From: an uncultured Massilimicrobiota sp.
GTDB taxonomy: Bacteria; Bacillota_I; Bacilli_A; Erysipelotrichales; Coprobacillaceae
Length of the DNA: 64,000 bases
Reading direction: 5' to 3'
Assembly: GCA_944325245.1 (NCBI GenBank)
Contig: CALUZM010000003.1
Span: 1 to 64,000 of the forward strand
A program made the translations under genes and the position numbers. Shown here in pieces: positions 26,469 through 35,490 of the stretch (the stretch's first letter is position 1; every line of letters begins with the position of its first letter). Below the pieces are notes generated by a model that worked only from the letters and a program-made list of their open reading frames with translations, was not told the DNA's origin and did not search any database.

Positions 26469-28268
26469 CTACTTTCTTTCTATAACTTTAAAGTGACAGG
26501 CTTTCATACATAAGCCACAGCGAATACATTTATCGGGATCAATTTCAAAAGCTTCTTTTCCAATCTTACCACTGATGGCACCAACAGGACACTGTCTCGC
26601 ACAAAGTCCACATTTACGACAGCTTTCTTTATCGATTTCATAACGCAATAACTTTTTACAAACACCAGCAGGACAACGTTTATCAACAATATGAGCAAGA
26701 TATTCATCTCTAAACTGATGAATTGTTGAAAGGACTGGATTGGGAGCTGATTGTCCTAATCCACAAAGCGCTGTATCCTTAATCGTCTGTGCTAATGTTT
26801 CCAATTCATCCAATGTTTCCATGGTTCCCTGACCATCACAAATCTGCTGCAACAATTCCAGCATACGTTTTGTTCCAACACGACATGGTGTACACTTTCC
26901 ACATGATTCATCAACAATAAAATCCATATAGAATCTAGCCACATCAACCATACAGTTATCTTCATCAAGAACAATCATTCCCCCAGATCCCATCATTGAA
27001 CCTAATTTAACAAGTTCATCAAAACCAATAGGTGTATCTAATTGTTCTTCTGTTAAACATCCTCCTGATGGTCCACCTGTCTGTACTGCTTTGAATGCTT
27101 TATGATTTGGACAACCTCCTCCAATTTCATAAATCACTTCACGTAAAGTTGTTCCCATCGGAACTTCAACCAATCCAGTATTAGTAATTTTACCACCCAA
27201 TGCAAACACTTTGGTTCCCGGTGAAGATTCTGTCCCAATAGAACGGAACCAGTCAGCACCATGCAATATAATTTGAGCAATATTAGCATATGTTTCTACA
27301 TTATTAATAATCGTCGGTTTCCCCCAGACACCTTTATGCGCAGGAAATGGAGGTTTTGACACTGGCATACCACGTTCACCTTGAATAGATTGAATCAGTG
27401 CTGTTTCCTCACCACAGACAAAGGCTCCTGCCCCTAAACGAATTTCCAAATCAAAATCAAATCCTGAACCAAAAATATTTTTTCCTAATAATCCTAATTC
27501 TTTAGCTTGGCTAATGGCTGTCTTAAGACGTTCAACAGCGATTGGATATTCAGCACGAATATAAATATATCCATAATGGGCTCCAATAGCATATCCTGCA
27601 ATAATCATAGCTTCAATCACACTGTGTGGATTTCCTTCGAGAATCGAACGATCCATAAAAGCTCCTGGATCCCCTTCATCGGCATTACAGATGACATATT
27701 TTTCTTCACCTGGTTCATCCAAAGCAAACTGCCATTTTAAACCGGTTGGGAATCCTCCACCACCACGACCTCTTAAACCACTCTTTTTGATTTCATCTAC
27801 AACTTGCTGGGGTGTCATTTCCAATAACACTTTTCCTAATGCAAAATATCCATCTTCAGCAATATATTCTTCAATATTTTCTGGATCAATAACACCACAA
27901 TTATGCAAAGCGACACGTTTTTGCTTGGCATAAAACTTGGTATGATTAATATCATGGATTTCATTTGTTTCCTGATCAGACTCATTCAACATTAAACGTT
28001 GAACTGGTCTTCCTTTATAGAGATGTTCCAATACAATTTCCTGAACATCTTCAACTTTCACACCTTTATAAATAATATTATCTGGATAGATGGAAATATT
28101 AGGTCCAGCACCACATAATCCCAAACATCCCGTTCTTAAAACATCTATTTCTTTATCAAGTCCCATAGACTTGATTTCTTTTTCGAATTCTTTGATTAGT
28201 TCGCCAGAATTTCCAATGGTACAACCCGTTCCTGCACAAACTAAAACCTGTGTTCTTTTATACGGCAT
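26469..28268 (-). CDS. hydB: NADH-binding subunit of bifurcating [FeFe] hydrogenase (NuoF-like)
   Basis: A 599-residue flavoprotein. The N-terminus is a thioredoxin-like [2Fe-2S] domain (CAGTGCTIG, TGCLGLCGAGP); then the NuoF core with NAD/FMN loops GLRGRGGGGFPTG and CNADEGDPGAFMDR; a [4Fe-4S] site ESCGKCTPCRVG; and two C-terminal [4Fe-4S] motifs (CRKCGLCARQCP, CIRCGLCMKAC). This is the NADH- and FMN-binding subunit. AGGAGGG precedes the ATG. Confidence 0.95.
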   Translation of the reverse strand: MPYKRTQVLVCAGTGCTIGNSGELIKEFEKEIKSMGLDKEIDVLRTGCLGLCGAGPNISIYPDNIIYKGVKVEDVQEIVLEHLYKGRPVQRLMLNESDQETNEIHDINHTKFYAKQKRVALHNCGVIDPENIEEYIAEDGYFALGKVLLEMTPQQVVDEIKKSGLRGRGGGGFPTGLKWQFALDEPGEEKYVICNADEGDPGAFMDRSILEGNPHSVIEAMIIAGYAIGAHYGYIYIRAEYPIAVERLKTAISQAKELGLLGKNIFGSGFDFDLEIRLGAGAFVCGEETALIQSIQGERGMPVSKPPFPAHKGVWGKPTIINNVETYANIAQIILHGADWFRSIGTESSPGTKVFALGGKITNTGLVEVPMGTTLREVIYEIGGGCPNHKAFKAVQTGGPSGGCLTEEQLDTPIGFDELVKLGSMMGSGGMIVLDEDNCMVDVARFYMDFIVDESCGKCTPCRVGTKRMLELLQQICDGQGTMETLDELETLAQTIKDTALCGLGQSAPNPVLSTIHQFRDEYLAHIVDKRCPAGVCKKLLRYEIDKESCRKCGLCARQCPVGAISGKIGKEAFEIDPDKCIRCGLCMKACHFKVIERK

Positions 28269-28279
28269 TCTCTACCCTC

Positions 28280-28648
28280 CTATTTTGAATAATGTCCTAC
28301 TGTATATTCCTCAATGACTTCTCCATGCATCAAATGACGTAAAACGATATCTTTCGCTTTTTTTGTATCTACCAGAACATATGTTGTCTTATGATTATCC
28401 TTATCAAAAACTTCAACAATAGGTTCTAAAGCACACATCCCAATGCATCCTGTTTGCATCACAGTGACTGGTAAATGTTCTCTTGCGACTTCTTCGACTA
28501 AAGTATTCAAGACCGGTCTAGCTCCTGCCGCAATCCCACAAGTGGCCATTCCCACAACAACACGATAATCATGATCACCATTTTCACGCATCGTCATTCG
28601 TTCTTTAGCCTGATCTCTAATCCTCTTTAATTCTTCTAACGATTTCAT
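28280..28648 (-). CDS. Thioredoxin-like [2Fe-2S] ferredoxin
   Basis: The 122-residue protein has the thioredoxin-like ferredoxin cysteines (GMATCGIAAGA, TGCIGMC) also found at the N-terminus of NuoF-like subunits. Such stand-alone ferredoxins occur between nuoE-like and nuoF-like genes in Firmicute hydrogenase operons. The start at 28648 follows GGAGGG and overlaps the preceding ATPase-like gene by four bases; a longer in-frame reading has no ribosome site. Confidence 0.9.
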   Translation of the reverse strand: MKSLEELKRIRDQAKERMTMRENGDHDYRVVVGMATCGIAAGARPVLNTLVEEVAREHLPVTVMQTGCIGMCALEPIVEVFDKDNHKTTYVLVDTKKAKDIVLRHLMHGEVIEEYTVGHYSK

Positions 28649-29178
28649 TTCTGCATACCCTCCTTTATATAATCTTTTAACCAAAGTATGATATCTGGTT
28701 GATTGATAGGGACTCCATCAAGAATGTCTTTGATTTCTTTGGTATTCAAAACCCACTCAAAATCATCACATATATATTGAAAAACATAATCAATATGATC
28801 ATCATATTGAATCAATGTAATAAGAGTTTCTGCGATATTGCCCATCGGTGGTGTATCCAAATGATTCTTGACATATTCACCAATGATTTTAGTACCCACA
28901 CCTTTTTGTGATTCAATGGAAAACCAGCCACCTGTTGCTTCGACACTTTCTTTAAACATTGGAATACCCAAACCAATCTGACGTGTTGTTCTGGTTGTAT
29001 AAAAAGGATCAGTAACTTTCTGTAAAGTCTTGTCATCCATTCCACATCCATCATCCAGACATTCAATATGAATGATATTATCTTTGTGACTATCACGAAT
29101 CACAATTTGAATAAGTTTTGCACAAGCACGAATGGAGTTTTGGGCAATATCCAATATCGTCATGGCGATTTCCTGCAT
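28645..29178 (-). CDS. HATPase-domain protein of the hydrogenase operon
   Basis: The 177-residue protein is a GHKL ATPase domain without a histidine phospho-acceptor domain: N box LDIAQNSIRA, G1 DDGCGMD and G2 QIGLGIPM. It looks like the kinase half of a sensor histidine kinase or an anti-sigma kinase. Such genes recur beside PHP and DRTGG genes in hydrogenase operons, with no established function that I know of. The start at 29178 follows GGAGGAA; the gene overlaps the PHP gene by 19 bases. Confidence 0.85.
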   Translation of the reverse strand: MQEIAMTILDIAQNSIRACAKLIQIVIRDSHKDNIIHIECLDDGCGMDDKTLQKVTDPFYTTRTTRQIGLGIPMFKESVEATGGWFSIESQKGVGTKIIGEYVKNHLDTPPMGNIAETLITLIQYDDHIDYVFQYICDDFEWVLNTKEIKDILDGVPINQPDIILWLKDYIKEGMQK

Positions 29179-29882
29179 AATGCTTTCCTCCATAATCTTT
29201 GAAGCTGTTCTTCATCAATTTCATAAAACGGTTCACTTATATCTTCTAGCTGATGCGCATCACTATTGATAAAGATAAACTCATCATCAATATGTGGACA
29301 TTTCTTTTTTAAATCACGATATTCTTTTGGACAAGTCACTTCTAAAGCGTCATAACTTAAATCAGAAGGAATATCATGATAAATTTCATATATGCCATAT
29401 CGCTTAGCCAAAACATGCGCCAAAACCGCAACACCTTGAAACTGATGAATAGCTTCAATAACTTGATATATATTTAAATCCAAAGAACTTAACAACAAAT
29501 GATTTTCCTCAGCTATGATTTCATCCATTGCATTAAAAATATATTGATTGCCATAATAATCAGGCTGATGAGGAACTTGAATCAGATGCTGATCTATCCA
29601 CTGTTGAATAGGTTTTAAAGGTGTTCCTCTTTGAAAATAAGCCAAGACATGTATCTCTTCTTGACTTTGTAATTCGACGCCATGAAGAAAATCAATATGT
29701 CCTTTAAGAATTTTATTTTGAACAATCTGCTCCAAATAAGTCTGTTGCTTTAAAGAATTATGATCTGTAATAGCAATCAGCTGTAAACCCTTGATATACG
29801 CCATATTAAAAATATTATGAATTGTCATCGTATCATCACTACATGGTGATAAGGCTGAGTGAATGTGTAAATCATAATACAT
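29160..29882 (-). CDS. PHP-domain metal-dependent phosphoesterase
   Basis: The 240-residue protein has the PHP metal motifs YDLHIHSALSPCSDD, ITDHNSL, HGVELQ, VLAHV and FINSDAH. PHP domains hydrolyse phosphoesters; close relatives act on nucleotides such as 3',5'-bisphosphates. Here it is embedded in the hydrogenase operon between ATPase-like and DRTGG genes. One base separates it from the DRTGG gene. A role as histidinol phosphatase was considered but operon membership argues against it. Confidence 0.87.
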   Translation of the reverse strand: MYYDLHIHSALSPCSDDTMTIHNIFNMAYIKGLQLIAITDHNSLKQQTYLEQIVQNKILKGHIDFLHGVELQSQEEIHVLAYFQRGTPLKPIQQWIDQHLIQVPHQPDYYGNQYIFNAMDEIIAEENHLLLSSLDLNIYQVIEAIHQFQGVAVLAHVLAKRYGIYEIYHDIPSDLSYDALEVTCPKEYRDLKKKCPHIDDEFIFINSDAHQLEDISEPFYEIDEEQLQRLWRKALCRKSP

Positions 29883-29883
29883 A

Positions 29884-30210
29884 CTAGAATCCTAAACCTA
29901 TCAGATCTTTTGCAGTCCCAAAAGCATCTTTATGACTTAAAAACAAAGGAATCTGCAATTCTGTTGCCTTTTGAATGGTATCTTCATCAGGATAGCTATC
30001 CTGAACAAAAACAATCCCAGCAAAATCATGCAATTGGGCAATGGCAATGACATTCAAATGCTTTTGCACTGTCAGCCATAACATACCCTCTTTTCCACTA
30101 GCCATCACAACACTCAATAAATCACCAATATAAATATCCTCGACCTGTCCATTTAAAGGCACTTCATTAATCAATTGCAAAGGTAATCTCAATATATTTT
30201 GAATATCCAT
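29884..30210 (-). CDS. DRTGG-like domain protein
   Basis: A 108-residue protein matching the stand-alone DRTGG domain seen with CBS-type and phosphotransacetylase regulators: GQVEDIYIGDLLSVVMASGKEGMLWLT, then IVFVQDSYPDEDTIQKA. The name-giving DRTGG residues are not conserved. A ligand-binding regulatory role is inferred. It lies directly between the sensor-hydrogenase-like and PHP genes. Confidence 0.75.
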   Translation of the reverse strand: MDIQNILRLPLQLINEVPLNGQVEDIYIGDLLSVVMASGKEGMLWLTVQKHLNVIAIAQLHDFAGIVFVQDSYPDEDTIQKATELQIPLFLSHKDAFGTAKDLIGLGF

Positions 30211-30214
30211 ATAT

Positions 30215-31375
30215 TCACCTTCTCTTCACACGGCATAATGAATCATCAACTTCACCACTGGCAATACGTGTCGCTAGTCCTCGACAATTCGCAAAACCAC
30301 AACTGCCACAATCAAATTGCGGTAATGTTTCTAAGATGGCATTGACTTTATTAAACCATGCCATACGATCCTTAAATGTTTGTTTCTGTTCATTCACATG
30401 ACGTTTTTTATAATATTCACTGTATTGAAGTTGAGCGATGGGAGCCTGACATTGGTCAAGCATACTTTCAATGCGGAAATGTCCTTCAAAAGGGTTGTTC
30501 CATAAATAATAACCTCCAATGCACCCCTGATAACAATGATACAATGCTAATAAACGAATATGTTTCAACTGATCAAATTCAATCAGATCCAATACTGTAC
30601 GAATCTGAGGCAATCCCTCTACACTCATAATTGATAACTGATGATTACCAAATAAATCACCGACATTGCTTTTCACTCCATCTCTATTGATGGCAATATT
30701 TTCTTTTCCATGTCCTTTTCTTTTATTAAAATGAGGAAACATTCTAGAAATGCTTAAAGCATAATCAATTTGCGAATCCATTTTTCCCAATGGTTCTTTC
30801 GCTAAGGTCAGTTTCCCAACACACTCACATAAAGAGAAGATACCAATATCCTGTCCTTTGTATTTTTCTCTTAAACGTCGAGCTGCAATTTCTACAGGAT
30901 AATCATATGGTAAAAGATGATCAATCAGTGTTGGATATTCCTGCTTAATTAATCGATTGATTGTAGGACAAAAAGATGTCAACATGACATGGTCTGACTG
31001 ACGACTATCTTTTAATGCCTGTTGATAAAGCATTCCTTCAATATCACTGTATTGAACGACTTCATCAAAATGAAATGCTTTAATCGCATGAACAAGTTCT
31101 TTTAATTCATCAAATTCCTGAAAATCAGACAAGATGGATGTTGGTATTAAGGCAATATTATAAGCATGTTGCTTGAAAGCTTCATCTAAATTCACTTCTC
31201 TTATTTTTAACTGTTTTTGATCACATACTTGAACACAAACATGACAGTTGATACATTGAGTATCATCAATAATCACTTTTCCATTGATAATAGAAATAGC
31301 TTCTGTTGGACAAGATTTCACACATTTAATACAACTTTTGCAGTTTTCACCTAAAAAATGAATAACGGGTTTCAT
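30215..31375 (-). CDS. Sensory-type [FeFe] hydrogenase-like iron-sulfur protein
   Basis: The 386-residue protein has two N-terminal [4Fe-4S] motifs (CKSCIKCVKSCP, CINCHVCVQVC), a hydrogenase large-subunit-like core and a C-terminal four-cysteine Fe-S motif (CGSCGFANC...C). The core keeps the cysteine positions expected to hold the H-cluster (TSFCP for L1, SLCECVGK for L2, HCYQGCIGG for L3) but loses most flanking catalytic residues. This suits a putative H2 or redox sensor (HydS-like) rather than an efficient enzyme. ATGA overlap with the upstream RsbW-like gene. Confidence 0.85.
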   Translation of the reverse strand: MKPVIHFLGENCKSCIKCVKSCPTEAISIINGKVIIDDTQCINCHVCVQVCDQKQLKIREVNLDEAFKQHAYNIALIPTSILSDFQEFDELKELVHAIKAFHFDEVVQYSDIEGMLYQQALKDSRQSDHVMLTSFCPTINRLIKQEYPTLIDHLLPYDYPVEIAARRLREKYKGQDIGIFSLCECVGKLTLAKEPLGKMDSQIDYALSISRMFPHFNKRKGHGKENIAINRDGVKSNVGDLFGNHQLSIMSVEGLPQIRTVLDLIEFDQLKHIRLLALYHCYQGCIGGYYLWNNPFEGHFRIESMLDQCQAPIAQLQYSEYYKKRHVNEQKQTFKDRMAWFNKVNAILETLPQFDCGSCGFANCRGLATRIASGEVDDSLCRVKRR

Positions 31376-31782
31376 TGAAATGTCATATATATATGCGTTC
31401 CTTCTTTTGAAGAACGAATATCAAAAGAAGATGCAACACTTTTCATATTGACGAGACCCATTCCTGCTCCAAAGCCTAATGATCTGGCTTTTGGGGAAGC
31501 TGTTGAATAGCCCGGTGTTTGTGCAAGTTCTAAATCTTCAATACCAGGACCAATATCATCAAATGACAAACGAATCAATCCATCATCATCATCAATTTCA
31601 AATGTCACTGTTCCTCCATCAGAATGAATGACAATATTAATTTCAGCTTCATAACAGGCAATTGCTACTGCCTTGAGAACTTTTCGCTCAATACCTAAAG
31701 TTTTTAAAGTTCTCTTAATATCAGTAGAGGCTTTTCCTGCATCTTCATAATTATCCTTTTCAACCTGATAAACTTTCTTCAT
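31372..31782 (-). CDS. RsbW-like ATP-binding protein
   Basis: The 136-residue GHKL ATPase resembles anti-sigma-factor kinases: ACYEAEINIVIHS as N box, DDIGPGIEDL as G1 and GFGAGMGLVNM as G2. No anti-anti-sigma partner is encoded nearby. It occurs in a conserved position between DRTGG and sensor-hydrogenase genes in similar operons. The start ATG at 31782 overlaps the stop of the preceding gene (TGATG). Confidence 0.87.
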   Translation of the reverse strand: MKKVYQVEKDNYEDAGKASTDIKRTLKTLGIERKVLKAVAIACYEAEINIVIHSDGGTVTFEIDDDDGLIRLSFDDIGPGIEDLELAQTPGYSTASPKARSLGFGAGMGLVNMKSVASSFDIRSSKEGTHIYMTFQ

Positions 31783-32132
31783 CAACGCATACCTTTCTCA
31801 TAAAGAAGACCGCAGACTTGAAACATTGTTAAATCTGTTTGAAAAAGATTAATGTGTAAATCTTTTGCCATCTCAGCCATATGTGTATCTATAGGTTTAC
31901 CTCGAACCAGTAAAACAGTCTCTAAATCCAAAACCTCTGCTGTTCTTAATGATTGAACATTAGAAAGCCCACTAATCAATAAAACATCTTCTGTTTCATC
32001 CTTTAACAGGGCCAAAGCATCCGACATCAAATCTGTCGCAAATCCATGCTCATAATTTTTTTCATAGATATTTTCATCAGCTATATAAATTTCTCTTGCC
32101 TTCAATAGATCCTTGATGTCTTTCACTAACAT
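31782..32132 (-). CDS. DRTGG-like domain protein
   Basis: A 116-residue protein related to the 108-residue DRTGG-like protein at 29884, with a two-part layout: IKDLLKAREIYIADENI, then VLLISGLSNVQSLRTAEVLDL. No catalytic residues are recognised. It overlaps the NuoE-like gene by seven bases and has GGAAG upstream. Assignment rests on length, position and weak pattern similarity. Confidence 0.7.
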   Translation of the reverse strand: MLVKDIKDLLKAREIYIADENIYEKNYEHGFATDLMSDALALLKDETEDVLLISGLSNVQSLRTAEVLDLETVLLVRGKPIDTHMAEMAKDLHINLFQTDLTMFQVCGLLYEKGMR

Positions 32133-32617
32133 GGTGCTTCTTCCTTTAAGTAATCAAGAATCAGCATTTTTAAATCTTCAAGTTGTTTCGCACATCCAAA
32201 AACTGTTCCATCCACACTGACAACTGGCGCAAGTCCACAGGCACCTACACAACGTGTAGCATCAATAGAAAATAATCCATTTTCACTTGTTGAATTGACT
32301 TCACACTCTGTCATTTCACAAAGCAAGTCTAAAATTGTCTGTGCCCCATTGACATAACATGCTGTTCCTAGACATACGGAAATCACGTGCTTTCCTTTTG
32401 GTTCTGTTGTAAACTGTGAATAAAAAGTCACAACACCATAGACTTTAGAAACAGGAACATCCAAAGTTTCAGCAATCTTTTCCATGGCTTCAAAAGGAAT
32501 ATATCCAAGTTCATCCTGAATATCATGAAGCATGAGTTTCATAGGCCCTTTTTGATCCTTATGTTTATCAACAATGGCATCAATCTTGTCTAAATACTCT
32601 TGTTTTAAACCTCCCAT
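32126..32617 (-). CDS. hydC: NuoE-like [2Fe-2S] subunit of the hydrogenase
   Basis: The 163-residue thioredoxin-like subunit has the NuoE pattern: helical N-terminus, GVVTFYSQF, [2Fe-2S] ligands in CLGTACYVNGA and RCVGACGLAPV. It completes the HydABC trimer together with the genes at 24712 and 26469, although seven genes lie between. The start at 32617 lies seven bases after GAAAGGAG; the ATG two codons earlier sits on top of the ribosome site. It is the first gene of the operon. Confidence 0.92.
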   Translation of the reverse strand: MGGLKQEYLDKIDAIVDKHKDQKGPMKLMLHDIQDELGYIPFEAMEKIAETLDVPVSKVYGVVTFYSQFTTEPKGKHVISVCLGTACYVNGAQTILDLLCEMTECEVNSTSENGLFSIDATRCVGACGLAPVVSVDGTVFGCAKQLEDLKMLILDYLKEEAPC

Positions 32618-32646
32618 ACACATACTCCTTTCTCTTATATATGCTT

Positions 32647-32675
32647 ATTATAACATATTTTGAAAGCGCTTGAAA
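32647..32675 (-). promoter_or_regulatory. Hydrogenase operon promoter with overlapping cre-like site
   Basis: TATAAT (32647-32652) lies 17 bp from a poor -35 box (TTTCAA). TTTCAAGCGCTTTCA (32661-32675, minus strand) matches 14 of 15 positions of the cre consensus and covers the -35 box and spacer, a position expected for CcpA repression. A CcpA role is inferred; no ccpA gene is in the window. Confidence 0.65.
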
Positions 32676-32736
32676 TTTTATTTTGTGATAGAGTTCAACA
32701 TCATTATTTTCACATCATTGTTTGATAATATGTGTT

Positions 32737-32770
32737 AAAAAAAGACCATTAGATTTCATTTCTAATAGTC
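32737..32770 (-). terminator. Terminator of the histidine operon
   Basis: Ten-bp stem GACTATTAGA / TCTAATGGTC with one G-U pair and a 7-base loop, followed by TTTTTTT on the minus strand. The stem includes the hisIE stop codon. Confidence 0.9.
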
Positions 32771-33406
32771 TCCTCGTTGATGAAAAGTTTTTTTATTGCC
32801 ACTGATTTGATGTCTTTCTTCCAATTTTCTTTCAATATCCTCAACCTGGACACCTTGTTGATACATTAAAACCAGTACATGATAAAACAAATCACTAATT
32901 TCACCAATCAATTCTTCCTTATTATTATTTTTGGCAGCGATAATTGTTTCACTCGCTTCTTCTCCAACTTTTTTACATATCTTATCAACACCCTGATCCA
33001 ATAAATAATTGGTATAAGACTTTTCTACAGGGTGCAGCTTGCGATCGGCAATGACATCATAAACTTCATGAAAAATAGTCTTTGAAAAATCATAAGGTAT
33101 GACTTCATTAAAGAAACATGAATAAGCCCCTGTATGGCAAGCTGCTCCTACTTGTTCTACGATAATCAGCAATGTATCTTCATCACAGTCTAAATACATC
33201 CCTTGAATATATTGGAAATGTCCTGAAGTTTCCCCTTTATGCCATAACTGCTTACGTGAACGAGAATAAAAATATGTTTCTCCACTCTCCAACATTTTTT
33301 CATAAGCTTCCTCATTGACATAAGCCAGCATTAAAACATCTTTGGTCTGAAAATCCTGCACAATGGCAGGAACCAATCCATTACCCTTTTCAAAATCTGG
33401 TCTCAT
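32762..33406 (-). CDS. hisIE: Bifunctional phosphoribosyl-AMP cyclohydrolase / phosphoribosyl-ATP pyrophosphatase
   Basis: The 214-residue fusion catalyses steps two and three of histidine synthesis. The N-terminal HisI domain shows [26 protein letters not shown] and the zinc/metal segment DCDEDTLL with GAACHTG; the C-terminal HisE helical domain (from about residue 110) has [15 protein letters not shown] and [13 protein letters not shown]. The start at 33406 follows GGAGG and overlaps the hisF stop; a longer in-frame reading lacks a ribosome site. Confidence 0.96.
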   Translation of the reverse strand: MRPDFEKGNGLVPAIVQDFQTKDVLMLAYVNEEAYEKMLESGETYFYSRSRKQLWHKGETSGHFQYIQGMYLDCDEDTLLIIVEQVGAACHTGAYSCFFNEVIPYDFSKTIFHEVYDVIADRKLHPVEKSYTNYLLDQGVDKICKKVGEEASETIIAAKNNNKEELIGEISDLFYHVLVLMYQQGVQVEDIERKLEERHQISGNKKTFHQRGDY

Positions 33407-34170
33407 AAATTCCTCCTTACTGGAATATGATGTTGGGCACATAATGCCTTAACATCATCAATCGTTGCTTCCTGATAATGAAACAAAGAAGCAGCTAACG
33501 CTCCATCACAATTTGTTTTTTCAAAGACTTCAACAATATCTTCTTTATCACCACAGCCTCCACTGGCAATCACAGGAATCGAAACAACATCCAAGACAGC
33601 ATTAAGCATCTCAATATCAAAACCATCACGTGTGCCATCTTTATCCATGGAAGTTAATAAGATTTCCCCAGCACCTAACTGCTCACATTGTTGAACCCAC
33701 TTTAATAAATCAATACCTGTGTTCTTACGACCACCGGCAATATAAACATCATATCCATCATCATCTTTTCTTTTTTTCGCATCTACAGCGACAACAACAC
33801 ACTGCACACCAAATTCATCAGCAGCCTGTTTAATCAAACCAGGATGCTGTATCGCTGCTGAATTAATAGAAACTTTATCTGCTCCACTGGATAATATCAT
33901 ACGAAAATCATCCAAACTGCGAATACCACCACCAACAGTTAATGGAATCGATAATTCACTGGCAGCTCTTTGAATCAAATCTTTGATAATATCACGATTT
34001 TCATAAGTCGCTGTAATATCTAAAAAAACCACTTCATCAGCACATTGCTGATCATATCTTTTGGCTATTTCAATAGGATCCCCTACATCTTTTAAGCCTT
34101 CAAAATTGACCCCTTTGACAACTTTACCATCTTTAATATCTAAACAGGGGATGATTCTTTTGGCAAGCAT
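33403..34170 (-). CDS. hisF: Imidazole glycerol phosphate synthase, cyclase subunit
   Basis: The 255-residue TIM barrel has the catalytic Asp of [23 protein letters not shown] and [13 protein letters not shown]. With HisH it turns PRFAR and glutamine-derived ammonia into IGP and AICAR. Its start overlaps hisA by 31 bases, with GAGGTG upstream. Confidence 0.97.
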   Translation of the reverse strand: MLAKRIIPCLDIKDGKVVKGVNFEGLKDVGDPIEIAKRYDQQCADEVVFLDITATYENRDIIKDLIQRAASELSIPLTVGGGIRSLDDFRMILSSGADKVSINSAAIQHPGLIKQAADEFGVQCVVVAVDAKKRKDDDGYDVYIAGGRKNTGIDLLKWVQQCEQLGAGEILLTSMDKDGTRDGFDIEMLNAVLDVVSIPVIASGGCGDKEDIVEVFEKTNCDGALAASLFHYQEATIDDVKALCAQHHIPVRRNL

Positions 34171-34877
34171 GATATCACCTCTTTTAAATTGATTTTGCCT
34201 TCATAGTACGCTTTTCCCACAATACAACCCTCATATCCTTGACGTGCTGCTTCATAAATATCCTCGGCATCTTTGACACCACCTGAAACAATGCAGCGCA
34301 AAGAACTCTCCTGCTGAATTTTCTGATAAATATCAAATGAAGGTCCCTGTAATGTGCCATCTTTGGAAATATCGGTACAAACAATATAGACAATACCCAT
34401 CTTTTCTAATTCCTTAATAAAGTCCAAATAATAGGTCTGAGTATTGACCAGCCAGCCCCCCGTAGAGACATAACCATCTTTGATATCCATACCGACAACA
34501 ATACGCTTTTCACCATAACGTTCAAGAGCATTTTTTAAAAATTCTGGATTCTCAATCGCTGCTGTTCCTAAAATCACACGGTCAATACCTATTCTATCCA
34601 AATAAAGTTCAACAGTCTCCATATCACGAATTCCACCACCAACTTCTATAGGAATACTAATCGTCTCACGAATTTTTTTGATTGTTGTTAGATTACCTGT
34701 CTGTCCTTGTTTGGCTCCATCTAAATCCACAACATGAAGATATTGAGCACCCATCTTTTCAAACTCTAAAGCTAAGTTTTCAGGATGAGAAGAATAAACT
34801 GTTTTTTGTTGATAATCTCCTTTATACAGGCGCACTGCCTGTCCATCTTTTAAATCAATTGCTGGTATGACAATCAT
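34140..34877 (-). CDS. hisA: ProFAR isomerase
   Basis: The 245-residue TIM barrel isomerises ProFAR to PRFAR. It has [27 protein letters not shown] and [14 protein letters not shown], the HisA versions of the paired catalytic aspartates. Overlaps with both hisH (four bases) and hisF (31 bases) show tight coupling. Confidence 0.97.
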   Translation of the reverse strand: MIVIPAIDLKDGQAVRLYKGDYQQKTVYSSHPENLALEFEKMGAQYLHVVDLDGAKQGQTGNLTTIKKIRETISIPIEVGGGIRDMETVELYLDRIGIDRVILGTAAIENPEFLKNALERYGEKRIVVGMDIKDGYVSTGGWLVNTQTYYLDFIKELEKMGIVYIVCTDISKDGTLQGPSFDIYQKIQQESSLRCIVSGGVKDAEDIYEAARQGYEGCIVGKAYYEGKINLKEVISCLPKESSPV

Positions 34878-35479
34878 TGAACCATCTCCTTAAACGCTAA
34901 TAAAATTTTCTGCCCAATGGCACCACTTTTTTCAGGATGAAATTGACATCCCATGACATGATCTTTAGCCACAATCGCTGTAATCTTTTGATCACCATAC
35001 TCACAATAAGCGACTAACTCATCATCAGAAGGAAAAGCCATGTAAGAATGAACAAAATATACATAGTCTCCCTCTTTTATATTTTGAATTAATGGATGTT
35101 TTTTAACAAACATTAATTCATTCCACCCCATATGAGGAATTTTTTCTGATACATTCATGAGTTTGACTTCACCTTTTAAAAATCTCAGTCCCTGTGTTTC
35201 TTGAACTTCATAGCCTTTTTCAAAAAGAATCTGCATTCCTAAACATATACCTAAAATAGGAATACCCGCTTCTTTTCTTTCCTGAAGAACATCAATCAAC
35301 TGATACTTTATCAGATTTTCCATCGCTACTGGAAAAGTGCCTACACCCGGTAAAACAATACCTTTTGCCTGACGAATCACCTCAATATCACGACTGACAA
35401 CAGCTTCTACGCCAATTCTTAAAAAGGCATTTTGCACACTCATTAAATTCCCGACATTATAATCTACAATCACAATCAT
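34874..35479 (-). CDS. hisH: Imidazole glycerol phosphate synthase, glutaminase subunit
   Basis: The 201-residue class I glutamine amidotransferase has the nucleophile GICLGMQILFE and the His/Glu pair in GCQFHPEKSG. It feeds ammonia to HisF. The start at 35479 is six bases after AGGAGGG; the ATG two codons upstream touches the ribosome site. Confidence 0.96.
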   Translation of the reverse strand: MIVIVDYNVGNLMSVQNAFLRIGVEAVVSRDIEVIRQAKGIVLPGVGTFPVAMENLIKYQLIDVLQERKEAGIPILGICLGMQILFEKGYEVQETQGLRFLKGEVKLMNVSEKIPHMGWNELMFVKKHPLIQNIKEGDYVYFVHSYMAFPSDDELVAYCEYGDQKITAIVAKDHVMGCQFHPEKSGAIGQKILLAFKEMVQ

Positions 35480-35490
35480 ACTCATCCCTC

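Noticed and set aside
26504-26707. Small minus-strand frames inside hydB and hydA
   Set aside because: They are alternate-frame shadows of conserved Fe-S protein sequence with no independent start signals.
29160-29882. PHP protein as the missing histidinol-phosphate phosphatase (HisJ/HisK)
   Set aside because: It is embedded in the hydrogenase operon behind that operon's own genes and separated from his by a terminator and promoter; PHP genes recur in such hydrogenase operons.
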